This document shows, one piece after another, positions 1 through 8,176 of a DNA stretch of 64,000 nt. The position numbers and the translations under genes were made by a program. Origin of the DNA: JBQTKD01 sp963703165 (GTDB lineage: Bacteria; Actinomycetota; Actinomycetes; Sporichthyales; Sporichthyaceae); contig OY969798.1 in assembly GCA_963703165.1 (NCBI GenBank), positions 4,712,001 through 4,776,000 of the forward strand, given 5' to 3'. The notes under the pieces are model-generated. The model was given only the letters and a program-made list of their open reading frames with translations, was not told where the DNA came from and did not search any database. Every line of letters starts with the position of its first letter. Position 1 is the first letter of the stretch.

Positions 1-855
1 CTGTCCGAGCACGGCTGCCCGATCGCCCCCAGCACCTACTACGCCGCCCGCGCTGCGACCCCGACCCGCCGCGAGGTGCGCGATGAGTACCTCATGGTGA
101 GGATCACCGAGTGCTATGAGCACAACCGCCGCGTCTACGGGCCGCGCAAGGTGTGGCCCGCGCTCAACCGCGAAGGCATCCCGGTGGCGCGGTGCACCGT
201 GGAGCGGTTGATGCGTGAACTCGGCCTGGCCGGGGCGCGCCGCGGGAAACCCGTGCGCACGACGGTCCCGGACCCGGAAGCTGCCCGGGCACCGGATCTG
301 ACGCAACGCCAGTTCTTCGTCCTGGCACCGGATGTGTTGTGGGTCGCGGACTTCACCTACGTGGCGACCTGGTCGGGGACGGTCTACGTCGCGTTCGTGA
401 TCGATGCCTACGCGCGACGGATTCTGGGCTGGCGGGTGGCCACCTCGATGCGCACCGCACTGGTCCTCGACGCGTTGGAGCAGGCCATCTGGACCCGCGC
501 CCGCGAGGGCCACCGGGACCTGACCGGGCTGATCAGCCATAGCGACGCCGGTTCCCAGTACACCTCGATCGCGTTCACCGAACGCCTCGCGCAGGCCGGC
601 GTGGACGCCTCCGTCGGATCGGTCGGGGATGCCTACGACAACGCCCTGGCCGAGAACGTGATCGGCCTGTTCAAGACCGAACTGATCCATCCCGGCGGGC
701 CGTGGCGCAACGCCGAGCACGTCGAGACCGAGACCCTGGACTACGTGCACTGGTTCAACACCGAACGACTCATGGAGATCAACGGCGACCTGCCACCGAT
801 CGAACTCGAACAGGCGCACTACCGTCACAACACCGACCTCGCCGAGGCCGGGTGA
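1..855 (+). CDS. IS3-family transposase OrfB (5' partial)
   Basis: DDE-type integrase-core transposase that would catalyse strand transfer for the surrounding IS3-family element. The reading frame is already open at base 1, and the first codons (SEHGCPIAPSTYYAAR) match the start region of OrfB proteins, so the true start lies off the window. Visible hallmarks are the HTH_21-like block near YGPRKVWPALNREG, the first catalytic Asp in VLWVADFTYV, the second in LISHSDAGSQYTS, and the Glu in DAYDNALAENVIGLFK. The C-terminus is complete and the stop lies 39 bp inside the element end. No frame damage is visible in the part present. Family assignment is firm; the IS3 subgroup is not determined. Confidence 0.93.
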   Translation: MSEHGCPIAPSTYYAARAATPTRREVRDEYLMVRITECYEHNRRVYGPRKVWPALNREGIPVARCTVERLMRELGLAGARRGKPVRTTVPDPEAARAPDLTQRQFFVLAPDVLWVADFTYVATWSGTVYVAFVIDAYARRILGWRVATSMRTALVLDALEQAIWTRAREGHRDLTGLISHSDAGSQYTSIAFTERLAQAGVDASVGSVGDAYDNALAENVIGLFKTELIHPGGPWRNAEHVETETLDYVHWFNTERLMEINGDLPPIELEQAHYRHNTDLAEAG

Positions 856-894
856 CCCAACGATGCGAGTCTCCGGACTTCCCGGGGCGGTTCA
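1..894 (+). mobile_element. IS3-family insertion sequence, right part
   Basis: The right terminus can be placed because the minus-strand enoyl-CoA hydratase reading frame runs cleanly up to 895 and the element then begins with TGAACCGCCCCGGGAAG (read on the minus strand), a typical IS3-type terminal sequence. The left end and the target duplication are outside the window, so the duplication length cannot be read. The insertion disrupts the hydratase gene at codon 91-92. Confidence 0.8.
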
Positions 895-1169
895 ATGAGT
901 TCAGTGCAGACCCGAAAGATCTCTCGCTCATCCTCGACCGAGCGGTCCAGCATCTCGCGCAAGTCGTGACCGGCGGAGAACGCCGGCCCGGTGGCCGTCA
1001 GCACGAGCGCACGGAGGTCCGACCCCGCCAACGTGCGGAGGGTTTGCGTGAGGGCCAGCATGGTCTCGACCGACAACGGGTTGCGGCGCTGAGGGGCATT
1101 GAGGGTGACGACCCCCACGTGACCGACCGTTCGCCACGAAACCGGGGTCGCGTTCGCCGTCTGGGTCAT
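895..1169 (-). pseudogene. Enoyl-CoA hydratase/isomerase, 3' end removed by IS3 insertion
   Basis: N-terminal ~91 residues of a crotonase-superfamily protein. The start ATG at 1169 is preceded by a good AGGAGA ribosome site. The fold's first beta/alpha units are recognisable: VGVVTLNAPQRRNPLS and the oxyanion-hole/CoA-binding block ATGPAFSAGHDLREM. The homologous sequence stops exactly at the IS end (after RVCTELI), and the remaining residues of the open frame are transposon-encoded. About two thirds of the usual ~260 residues is missing, including the second oxyanion/catalytic region, so no activity is expected unless the rest lies left of the element. It belonged to the acyl-CoA cluster with the reductase and dehydrogenase that follow. 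Confidence 0.85.
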
Positions 1170-1253
1170 CGACTTCTCCTAGCGAGACGGGTGGTCCGTG
1201 TACCCACAGGGAACGCGGTGTGAATCGATCAGTGGCACGTCTGATGGGTGAAC

Positions 1254-2528
1254 TCAGGCACGACCGAGCCCGGGCTCCTTCGCACCGACGAGGATGGTGA
1301 CGTTGCCGAATACGTCCTCGCCGCGTCCCATGGCCGCGTGAGCCTGCGGGATGTCGTCGAAGGGCAGAATCCGGCCCACGCAAGGGTCGATCGCACCATT
1401 GCGGACCAGATCGTTGTAGGCGTTGGCCTGCTCGTCGTTGGTGCCATGCGAGCCCTGCAGTCGCTTCTGGCGCGTCCAGTGGTAGCGCAGGTCGACCATC
1501 GCGTCGAAGCCGGTCGTCCCCGCACACACGACGACCATGCCGCCGGGCCGGCACACGAAGATGCTGGTCGGGATGGTCGCTCCGCCGGGGTGCTCGAACA
1601 CGATGGCAGGGTCCTCGCGGCTCCCGGCGATCTCCCAGAGCTTCTTGCCGAACGCCTGCGCGCTCCCGACCCACTCCTTCTGCCCGGCCTTGTCATCGAC
1701 GAGCGGTGGAATGCCCCAGTGGCTGAACTCGCGGCGGTTGATGTACCCGATGGCACCGTGCTTGATCGAGTAGGCGCCTCGCTCGTCGTCGGACACCACG
1801 GCGACCGCACGTCCACCGGCTGCCTGGACCAACTGCGACGCCTGCGTGCCGAGACCGCCCGACCCGCCCCAGACGAGCACCAGATCACCGTCCTGCACGG
1901 TGTTCCCGGCCCAGCCATGGAGCATCCGGTAAGCGGTCGTCCCGACGAGTGTGGGCGCGGCGGCCTCCTCCCAGGACAGGTGCTCGGCCTTCGCCATGAC
2001 CTGGTGTGCCTGGACCCGCGCGAACTGGCCGAACGCCCCGTAGTTGGTGTCGTACCCCCAGATCTTCGCGCTCGGCGCGATCATCGCGTCCCTGCCCTGA
2101 GCGATCCAGGGGTCGGCGGCATCCCAGACACCGGGGTGGACAACGACGTGCTGACCGATCTCGATGTCACGCACGTCGTCACCCACGGCGTAGACGATGC
2201 CCGAGGCGTCCGAGCCGCCCACGTGGAAGTCCTCGGGCTCGCCGCGCCTCTGTCGGAGTGCGACCTGGTCGACGGGGTAGCCGCGGGCGGCCCACACGTT
2301 GTTGTAGTTGACTCCGGCGGCCATCACCGCGACGAGAATTTCGTCCGGACCGATGCGTGGTGTGTGGACCACCTCGGGCGCGAACGCGGTCGCCGGGTCG
2401 CCGTACCGGCTCTGGCGCACCACCTGGGCGTGCATCTTCGGCGGCACGACCCCGAGCGGGGGTAGCTCGCCGATCGGGGTGGGCGCCGCACCTTGGGTGG
2501 CGACGCTGCGCCGGTCGTCATCGGCCAT
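1254..2528 (-). CDS. ccr: Crotonyl-CoA carboxylase/reductase
   Basis: MDR-superfamily enoyl-CoA reductase of the carboxylating (ECR/Ccr) type: NADPH-dependent reductive carboxylation of crotonyl-CoA (or a homologue) to ethylmalonyl-CoA. Length 424 residues from the internal ATG at 2528, preferred over the ATG at 2546 because GAGGAGA lies six bases before it. Family-specific stretches include GVNYNNVWAARG, VHPGVWD, the nucleotide-binding GGSGGLGTQASQL, and FEHPGGATIPTSIF, characteristic of Ccr rather than ordinary quinone reductases. The gene is intact. It sits between a truncated hydratase and an acyl-CoA dehydrogenase on the same strand, so it could serve acyl-CoA catabolism or polyketide extender-unit supply. 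No ethylmalonyl-CoA mutase or epimerase is in view. Confidence 0.9.
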   Translation of the reverse strand: MADDDRRSVATQGAAPTPIGELPPLGVVPPKMHAQVVRQSRYGDPATAFAPEVVHTPRIGPDEILVAVMAAGVNYNNVWAARGYPVDQVALRQRRGEPEDFHVGGSDASGIVYAVGDDVRDIEIGQHVVVHPGVWDAADPWIAQGRDAMIAPSAKIWGYDTNYGAFGQFARVQAHQVMAKAEHLSWEEAAAPTLVGTTAYRMLHGWAGNTVQDGDLVLVWGGSGGLGTQASQLVQAAGGRAVAVVSDDERGAYSIKHGAIGYINRREFSHWGIPPLVDDKAGQKEWVGSAQAFGKKLWEIAGSREDPAIVFEHPGGATIPTSIFVCRPGGMVVVCAGTTGFDAMVDLRYHWTRQKRLQGSHGTNDEQANAYNDLVRNGAIDPCVGRILPFDDIPQAHAAMGRGEDVFGNVTILVGAKEPGLGRA

Positions 2529-2549
2529 GGGTGTCTCCTCGTTCATTTC

Positions 2550-2564
2550 CTGACGTTGCGTCAG
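2550..2564. promoter_or_regulatory. Perfect dyad CTGACG-TTG-CGTCAG upstream of ccr
   Basis: A perfect 6-bp inverted repeat with a 3-base spacer, 22 bases upstream of the chosen ccr start and in the 100-bp gap to the acyl-CoA dehydrogenase gene. Its size and place fit an operator. A looser related element, TTGCGCAG...CTGCGTCAA at 3804-3824, lies upstream of the dehydrogenase start, so both may be read by one regulator. The binding protein is unknown. Confidence 0.4.
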
Positions 2565-2627
2565 GCCGTCGTACGGTTCTGCGATGTGGTGTCGCTTCGA
2601 TCCGTCGGACCGAAACGCTCAAGTGAC

Positions 2628-3764
2628 TCAGCAGGTGGCGCGTTGGACCAGATCCCGCCCGATCAGGAGCCGCTGCACGCCACTCGCCCCGTCGACCATC
2701 GTCAGCAGTTGCGCGATCGCGAGCAGACGAGGCATGGGGTGATCGGTCAAGCTGCCGCGCGCTCCCATGACTCGAGTGCAGGTGACAGCGGCGTCGACGG
2801 CGGCATCCGGGCAGAAGCGCTTGGCGTGGGCGACCGCGAGGGTGCCTCCGGGCTGGTGCATCAGCTCAGCGGCACGCTGGTACAGCAGCCGACCCGCTTG
2901 GATCGAGGTCTCGACGTCGACGAGAGCGAACTGGATGGCCTGCAGACTCAGGACGGTGTCGCCGAAGAGAGTGCGTGAAGCGGTGTGCTCGAGGGCGATG
3001 TCGAGCGAGGCGGCCGCCAGGCCGACCGCGCCTGCGGCGATGTTGAGTCGGGCCACGTCGATTGCTGCCATCGCAAGCTGGAAGCCCTGGCCGGCGGGTG
3101 CGATGACCCTGCCCGCGTCGAGACGGACGCCGGTGAACTCGATGTCGCCGACAGGCAGGAAGCTTGCTGTGGACTTGTCGTAGATCCTGGTCACCTTGAC
3201 GCCTGGATCGTCCGCCTGCACCAGGACCATCATCATGTCCTTGATCCCACGCTCGGCTTCGCCGCTGCGGCAGACGACGGCGTAGACGTCGGCGTCGCCC
3301 GCCAACGACGCCCAGGCCTTACCGCCGTTGAGCACCCACCCGTCGCCGTCCGGGACCGCCCGGGTCGCCATGCTGCCGATCGGGTCCGAGCCGCCGGTGT
3401 CCTCGGTGAGCAGGAAGCTGCCGAGCGCCTGACCCGAGGTCAGCTGCTCGGTCCAGCGGCCGGCACTTGACTCGGGATCGACGCTCGATACGGCCATCGT
3501 GACGAGGTTGTGCATCGACAGCGTGAACCCGTACATCCCGTCGCCGCGACCAAACTCTTCGAAGATCGGGGCCGACTGAGGGAACGTCAGCGCCTGACCG
3601 CCGCGCTGCACGGGGGCCCACAGGCCGGTGAGTCCCCGACGGGCGGCGTCGGCTACCGCGTCCCGCGGGAACCGATCGCGCTCTTGCCAGGCATCGACCG
3701 CGGGGGCGACGACCTCGCGGACGTGAGCGCGCGCTGCCTCGACGATGGGCTGCAGATCGGACAT
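2628..3764 (-). CDS. Acyl-CoA dehydrogenase
   Basis: FAD-dependent alpha,beta-dehydrogenase of acyl-CoA thioesters, 378 residues from the ATG at 3764. That start has AAAGGGAA before it and gives the usual family length; a longer in-frame extension to 3899 lacks a ribosome site. Domains in order: N-terminal helical domain (PIVEAARAHVREVVAPAVD), central beta domain with FAD-contact motif FLLTEDTGGSDP and the WVLNGGKAW strand, then the C-terminal helical domain including ASRTLFGDTVLSLQAIQF. The C-terminal segment carries HPMPRLLAIAQLLTMVDGAS in place of a clear catalytic Glu motif, so I cannot name the catalytic base. It is co-oriented with ccr, 99 bp upstream of it, and probably in the same catabolic unit. 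Confidence 0.9.
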   Translation of the reverse strand: MSDLQPIVEAARAHVREVVAPAVDAWQERDRFPRDAVADAARRGLTGLWAPVQRGGQALTFPQSAPIFEEFGRGDGMYGFTLSMHNLVTMAVSSVDPESSAGRWTEQLTSGQALGSFLLTEDTGGSDPIGSMATRAVPDGDGWVLNGGKAWASLAGDADVYAVVCRSGEAERGIKDMMMVLVQADDPGVKVTRIYDKSTASFLPVGDIEFTGVRLDAGRVIAPAGQGFQLAMAAIDVARLNIAAGAVGLAAASLDIALEHTASRTLFGDTVLSLQAIQFALVDVETSIQAGRLLYQRAAELMHQPGGTLAVAHAKRFCPDAAVDAAVTCTRVMGARGSLTDHPMPRLLAIAQLLTMVDGASGVQRLLIGRDLVQRATC

Positions 3765-4260
3765 GCGATTCCCTTTCGCTGATGAGGTCGATGCGCCCAC
3801 TTCTTGCGCAGCGAACTGCGTCAAGGCGTGGCTCCTCGTCCTGCGCGTCGAGAACTCTTCGAGACCGATGGCGGCCTCGAGCTCCACGCGGGTTGGCAAG
3901 GTGAGTGGACCTAATTCGGCAGTCGCGGCCGGATCGGCATCTTCACGGAGTACCCGGCACCGGTTGCGGCCGGCGCCGTTGGTCTCGCGGCGGACTTGCT
4001 ACTCGGAAGTACATCCGGAAATCGGCCGGTCGGGATAGTCCTGGTTCAGTACTGCCATGTGCCGGCTGATGCCTCCGCGCGGGGCGTTACGTCCACGAGC
4101 GTTCTGATGAAGCGTCAGACCCTCTCCGGCCGGTCGACACGGTAGCGATCTCGGACTAGTCGAAACCGGGTTCGAGGTGTTCCCTCGAGCCACGGGCCGG
4201 AGGCCGCAGGCTGGGAGACACCCAGCGTCTGTGCAACGTGGCAGTGAGGACGGGAGAAGC
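3765..4260. other. Divergent intergenic region
   Basis: About 500 bp between the minus-strand acyl-CoA dehydrogenase and the plus-strand cupin. I see no convincing coding sequence on either strand. It contains the imperfect dyad TTGCGCAG-CGAA-CTGCGTCAA (3804-3824) and a good ribosome site for the cupin. No promoter hexamers stand out. Confidence 0.4.
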
Positions 4261-4644
4261 ATGGGCACCTACAACTTGGCGATGCAAAAGGCGAACTTCT
4301 TCGACGACAAGGTCGAGGTCGAGAAGATCGGGCGCATCGTGAAACGCAAGGCGAAGCTCGACGGCCTGAGCGCCACGTTGGTCACCTTCGGTAGGGGAGC
4401 GAGCGTCGCGGAAGACGCGGTCGCCAGTGGCTACTTCCCTGCAGGCCTGGACGCGTGCCCGCTATCGCACGTCGCGTACGTCCTCGAAGGGGCCATCCGG
4501 ATCCGGCAGAAGGACGGGTCGGAGGAGATCTTCAAGAGTGGTGACGTCATGCTCCTGCCGCCGGACCACGACGCGTGGGCCGAAGGCGATCAGGACTGCG
4601 TCTTCATCGAGTTCTCGCGCGGGGCTGAGGACTACTACGCCTGA
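4261..4644 (+). CDS. Small cupin-domain protein (copy 1)
   Basis: 127-residue single-domain cupin beginning MGTYNLAMQKANFF. The start at 4261 follows GGGAGAAGC; an open extension back to 4177 has no ribosome site. Cupin motif 1 is degenerate around LSHVAYVLEGAIRIRQ and motif 2 around GDVMLLPPDHDAWAEG, so a metal site may be incomplete. Function unknown; such cupins often act as small-molecule-binding or isomerase subunits. A close paralogue lies at 36959-37356 and both copies are in acyl-CoA catabolic neighbourhoods. The gene is followed after 41 bp by the ATC-hydrolase-family gene, probably one operon. Confidence 0.8.
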   Translation: MGTYNLAMQKANFFDDKVEVEKIGRIVKRKAKLDGLSATLVTFGRGASVAEDAVASGYFPAGLDACPLSHVAYVLEGAIRIRQKDGSEEIFKSGDVMLLPPDHDAWAEGDQDCVFIEFSRGAEDYYA

Positions 4645-4663
4645 CCAACACCGCCGCAGGGCC

Positions 4664-4680
4664 GGGGCCCCGAGGGCCCC
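4664..4680 (+). terminator. Stem-loop GGGGCCC-CGA-GGGCCCC
   Basis: Perfect 7-bp GC arms with a 3-base loop just after the cupin stop. There is no T-run, so it may be an intercistronic attenuator or mRNA stabiliser rather than a strong terminator. Confidence 0.4.
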
Positions 4681-4685
4681 GTGCG

Positions 4686-5402
4686 GTGCGGCCCGTAGGG
4701 ATGGGATGTCAGGTGAGACGCGGATTCCGAACTCCCGTCGCGAATCTCTGGCGGCGGGAGTTCTTCCGCACCTTCAAGCGCGAGGTTCGTTTCCTTCTGC
4801 CGAGCGACACCGCAGAGGTGGTGAATGCGGTCCGGCAGAACTCTCAGGTCATCTTCGACCGGCACCTCCACAGGGCACCCGACCCGCAGGGCATGCTGAC
4901 GGTGGGCCTGCCGGCGCTCCTCATCGCCGCGCACCGCGAGCTGATCGCGCGAGGAGTCAGCGAGGACGTGGCGTACGAGGCGCTGCGTCGGGCCTTCCGC
5001 CAGACCTTCGAGTCGAAGATCAGGTTCGTGACGCGCCTCGAGACCTATCTCCTGCGCGACCCCGTGAAGGCCTACGAGAAGCACTTCATTCCATTCTTGG
5101 TGACCGTCTTCGGGGCCTCATTCACCTTTCATCAGAAGAAGACCGATGCGGGCTGGGTTCTCGTGGCCACGAAATGTGGCTTCTACGAGATGTTCGATGC
5201 CGAGGGGACGCCGCGGTTGACGACCTTGATCTGTGAGTGGGATCGAAACTATCTGAACGTGCTGGATCGCTCCCACCGTCCGATCGCCACTCGGCCGACG
5301 ATGACCATGGCGACCGGGCACTCGCACTGTGAGTTCCATTTCGATCGCGCAGCCGCGGCGCCGGCGAGAACGGTCGACGTTGTCATCGAGAGTCGACGTT
5401 GA
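4686..5402 (+). CDS. L-2-amino-thiazoline-4-carboxylic acid hydrolase family protein
   Basis: 238 residues from GTG at 4686, or 233 from ATG at 4701; neither has a strong ribosome site. It resembles the ATC_hydrolase family (PF14196): a helical N-terminal half with RREFFRTFKREVRF, then a mixed C-terminal half with ATKCGFYEMFDAEGTP and the conserved Cys/Asp cluster in LTTLICEWDRNYLNVL. The founding enzyme opens the thiazoline ring of ATC, but most members are uncharacterised and the substrate here cannot be inferred. It follows the cupin on the same strand. Confidence 0.65.
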   Translation: MRPVGMGCQVRRGFRTPVANLWRREFFRTFKREVRFLLPSDTAEVVNAVRQNSQVIFDRHLHRAPDPQGMLTVGLPALLIAAHRELIARGVSEDVAYEALRRAFRQTFESKIRFVTRLETYLLRDPVKAYEKHFIPFLVTVFGASFTFHQKKTDAGWVLVATKCGFYEMFDAEGTPRLTTLICEWDRNYLNVLDRSHRPIATRPTMTMATGHSHCEFHFDRAAAAPARTVDVVIESRR

Positions 5403-5453
5403 GCTCTCGCCGGCACGTTGCCGACTTGGAGGTCTGCCGCAGGTGGGCCGGCA

Positions 5454-5852
5454 TCACGCCGGCGCAACCACGAGCGCCGCGATCCTCCGACCGGCCGTGC
5501 CGTCCACGATCAGGTAGGTGAAGGCGAACCTGCTGATCTCCGAACCGTCGGCCCCGATGCGCGCCAGGCCGACGTCGTAGAGGGCGGTCGTGTCGTTGAG
5601 CACGGTGACCTTCGCCAAGCGCCACTCGTCGGTACGCAGATACCCGGCGGCTTGCATTCCTGCCGCTTGGTCGCTCGCCCAGCCGACCGCTTCCTCGACC
5701 GTCGTGTACGTCGCGGCGGAGTCGTTCGTCGTCAACGTCATCGGCACGCCGTAGTACTCGATGAGGTCGCTCGTGGGTCGCTCGCCGCGGCCGCACTGGG
5801 CGAACGCCTCCAGGTACTCGGCGTACCAACGCCGTACGTCTGCCTCGTTCAC
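5454..5852 (-). CDS. NTF2-like (SnoaL/DUF6841-type) protein
   Basis: 132 residues with the pattern of a small alpha+beta barrel: N-terminal helix VRRWYAEYLEAFAQC, then SDLIEYYGVPMTLTT and beta-strands to the end (FAFTYLIVDG, RIAALVVAPA). Such cone-shaped folds bind or isomerise hydrophobic small molecules. No catalytic residues can be assigned. It ends a minus-strand run with the unknown protein 3 bp upstream, so the two are probably co-translated. Confidence 0.6.
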   Translation of the reverse strand: MNEADVRRWYAEYLEAFAQCGRGERPTSDLIEYYGVPMTLTTNDSAATYTTVEEAVGWASDQAAGMQAAGYLRTDEWRLAKVTVLNDTTALYDVGLARIGADGSEISRFAFTYLIVDGTAGRRIAALVVAPA

Positions 5853-5854
5853 GC

Positions 5855-6535
5855 CTAAACCGCGAAGAGGGAACCGCCAACGGGGAAGCGGTTGCCGAAC
5901 GTGCCGGGCCCCTTGGTGTTGAACGGTGCCTCGTCAGGGATGGTCTCGGGGTTCGGGTCGGGCTCGGGGTTGTGTCCGTTGGAGGCCTCGAACATGCGCG
6001 GGTACAGGGCGCCCAGGTCGACCGTCCTGCCCTGGAAAGTGAAGGGCGCGCTGCTCATGATCGAGTAGTTGACGCGAGTGTCGAAGGTCCCCGAGCGCGG
6101 GTTGATCTGGAAGAACTCCTCGGCCTCGTAGGTCGCGACGAGTTCGCCCTTCATGAACGCGGCGCGGTCGTCGAAGTGGCGGGAGCCGTCGGGGTTCGCG
6201 TCGAAGAAGATGCGCAGGCGGGTGTCGGTGGAGGTCCGGCCGTAGACGTGGCCGAGGAAGTCGCCCTCGTCGGTGCCGAAGCCCTCCATGGTGATCCCGC
6301 TGCGGACGGCGACCAGATGAGCGCTCTGCGGCCCGCGCCCCAGCTTCTCGACGAGGGCGGCGTCGAAGAGGGATACATCGGGGCCGAATACCGGTCCGTT
6401 CGCGTCGGACAGCGCCCAGATGACGAAACGACCCTCGAAGCGCGCTCCGTCGACGACTCCGGGCGGGTGCTCCTCGAGCCTGCCGCGCCCACCGAACTGC
6501 ATGACCAGACGTCCCATGGATTCCATGGCATCCAT
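5855..6535 (-). CDS. Hypothetical protein
   Basis: 226 residues; I do not recognise the family. It starts MDAMESMG (6535; alternatives at 6526 and 6517) with only weak ribosome sites. Predicted mainly beta structure through GRFVIWALSDANG and LRIFFDANPDGSRHF, then a Pro/Asn-rich C-terminal tail (HNPEPDPNPETIPDEAPFN). No signal peptide or membrane segment. It is flanked by the HxlR/SCP2 regulator gene (36 bp upstream) and the NTF2-like gene (3 bp downstream), so it probably belongs to a small operon acting on a hydrophobic substrate. Confidence 0.6.
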   Translation of the reverse strand: MDAMESMGRLVMQFGGRGRLEEHPPGVVDGARFEGRFVIWALSDANGPVFGPDVSLFDAALVEKLGRGPQSAHLVAVRSGITMEGFGTDEGDFLGHVYGRTSTDTRLRIFFDANPDGSRHFDDRAAFMKGELVATYEAEEFFQINPRSGTFDTRVNYSIMSSAPFTFQGRTVDLGALYPRMFEASNGHNPEPDPNPETIPDEAPFNTKGPGTFGNRFPVGGSLFAV

Positions 6536-6570
6536 CCGAGCGCCACCCAGGCGGGTGCGCTAGTTCGAGA

Positions 6571-7296
6571 TCAGGACCGGTCCGACGCTTTGTCCCGGGC
6601 AGCGGCGACCGATGCGGCGAACACGCTCGGGTCGAACCAACGGTGCAGTTCGGAGGTCAACGCAGGAGTACCGGTCAGCACGAGGGACCGCGTCTCGACG
6701 GCGTCCGCGAAGCTCCGGTGCCCGAACCAGACGGCGAGCCATGTCTCGACCGATCCGTCCACCACCATCTCCGCGTCGTTGCCGGGCGGCTCCATGCACA
6801 GGGAGGACTCGGCTCCGTCGAGGATCATCCAGCCCCGGTCGGGCTTGGCGTCGCTGAAGGTGAACTCGACGGTCACCCGACGCGGCGGTAGGTGGTCGAG
6901 GCGCAGCGCCTGGAACATCCGCCACAACAGCAGGGGAGAGTCGGCCACCGCCGCGTTCGGGGCGGGGAAGCGCCACTGCACCGTCCACGCGCCGACGGCG
7001 ACGATGACCTCCCGCAGGTCCTCGCCGGCGGGTGTCAGGTGATAGCTGCCGGTGGCCCGGTCGTTGCGGTGCTCGACCAGGCCCTGCTTGACGAGACCCC
7101 GCAGACGGCTGGACAGCAGGGACTTCGACAGCGTCGGAAGCCCGCGGTGGATCTCGTTGAACCGGGTCGCGCCCTGGAGAAGTTCGCGCACGATCAACAG
7201 GGACCAGCGGTCGCCGATCAACTTGGCGCCGATGGAGACCGGGCAGTATTCGACGCCCTCGAGGCCGGGGTAGTGGCTCATCGCTGAATCCGTCAC
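6571..7296 (-). CDS. HxlR-type regulator with C-terminal SCP2-like domain
   Basis: 241 residues from GTG at 7296 (GGAGGAGGTGGG upstream). The N-terminal ~105 residues form an HxlR winged helix: CPVSIGAKLIGDRWSLLIVR, then TRFNEIHRGLPTLSKSLLSS as the recognition region and VEHRNDRATGSYHLTPAG as the wing. The rest (VTVEFTFSDAKPDRGWMIL...TWLAVWFGHRSFADA) resembles an SCP2 sterol-binding-like domain, suggesting a lipophilic effector. It is divergent from the MBL hydrolase and upstream of the unknown genes, which it may control. A 3' fragment of a paralogue survives at 38214-38582. Confidence 0.85.
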   Translation of the reverse strand: MTDSAMSHYPGLEGVEYCPVSIGAKLIGDRWSLLIVRELLQGATRFNEIHRGLPTLSKSLLSSRLRGLVKQGLVEHRNDRATGSYHLTPAGEDLREVIVAVGAWTVQWRFPAPNAAVADSPLLLWRMFQALRLDHLPPRRVTVEFTFSDAKPDRGWMILDGAESSLCMEPPGNDAEMVVDGSVETWLAVWFGHRSFADAVETRSLVLTGTPALTSELHRWFDPSVFAASVAAARDKASDRS

Positions 7297-7439
7297 GAAT
7301 CGCCCACCTCCTCCGCGCGGTACAGGTCTTGGACTATCAGGGCTCTCTCGCGGCCGATGTACTCGAGGGTGACGCTACTCGCGCCGCGGCGAACCACGCC
7401 GTCGGCCGGGTCAAACGAACTGAAAGGCGGGTCCGCATC

Positions 7440-8054
7440 ATGACCGATCTCCCGACCGGTGTGGTCGACGAGTGGGGCGTGTTGTTCCCGGGCTACGCGC
7501 CGTGGCCCTTCCCCGCGATCGGCGAAACCATCGACGCCGCCTCGACGGTGTCCTTCTTCCGGGTCGGCGACCGCAAGATCATTCACGACCCCGGTTTCGT
7601 CCCGAACCGCAACGTGATCCTGGACCCTCTGAAGGACCGCGGCTTCGCGGCTCCCGAGGTCACCGACGTGATCATCAGCCACCACCACCCGGACCACACG
7701 CTCAATATCGCGCTGTTCGAGAACGCGACCACGCACGACGTGTGGGGCGTCTACCGCAACGACAAGTGGACCGTCCGCTTCGCGGAGGGCGTCGAGGTCG
7801 TTCCCGGTGTCAAGCTCATCCAGACCCCTGGTCACACCGACCAGGACATCACCGTCCTGGTGAACACTCCCGACGGTCTCGTCGCGTTCACGCACCTGTG
7901 GTGGCGTCCGGACACGCCCACCGACGACGACCCGGTGGGCACGAACAACGAGGCTTTCCACCAGAGCCGTGAGCGGGTCCTGGCGCTCAACCCGGCGTTC
8001 ATCGTTCCTGGTCACGGGCCGGCGTTCGAGCCCACCAGCAAGACCCCGCGCTAG
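7440..8054 (+). CDS. MBL-fold metallo-hydrolase
   Basis: 204-residue metallo-beta-lactamase-fold protein starting MTDLPTGVVDEWG at 7440 (AAAGGCGGG upstream). The binuclear metal site is visible: ISHHHPDHTLN (HxHxDH), LIQTPGHTDQD, and the C-terminal FIVPGHGPAFEP. The expected bridging-Asp strand reads VAFTHLWW, giving a His instead. It could hydrolyse a thioester, lactone or similar bond; the substrate is unknown. It is transcribed alone and ends at a strong shared hairpin. Confidence 0.8.
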   Translation: MTDLPTGVVDEWGVLFPGYAPWPFPAIGETIDAASTVSFFRVGDRKIIHDPGFVPNRNVILDPLKDRGFAAPEVTDVIISHHHPDHTLNIALFENATTHDVWGVYRNDKWTVRFAEGVEVVPGVKLIQTPGHTDQDITVLVNTPDGLVAFTHLWWRPDTPTDDDPVGTNNEAFHQSRERVLALNPAFIVPGHGPAFEPTSKTPR

Positions 8055-8067
8055 TTTTCTCCGCGCC

Positions 8068-8104
8068 GAAGCGGTCGTTCCCGTGATCCGGGAACGGCCG
8101 CTTC
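8068..8104. terminator. Bidirectional hairpin terminator
   Basis: 16-base arms GAAGCGGTCGTTCCCG and CGGGAACGGCCGCTTC (one G-U wobble) around loop TGATC, between the convergent MBL and class I amidotransferase genes. It is preceded by a TTTT run, so it could end the minus-strand transcript well. Confidence 0.75.
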
Positions 8105-8176
8105 CTGCATTGCCGACCTTTCTTGTTGCAATTGAAGCGCAATAACGAAGAGGTGGTTGATATGGCGACATCTGGC

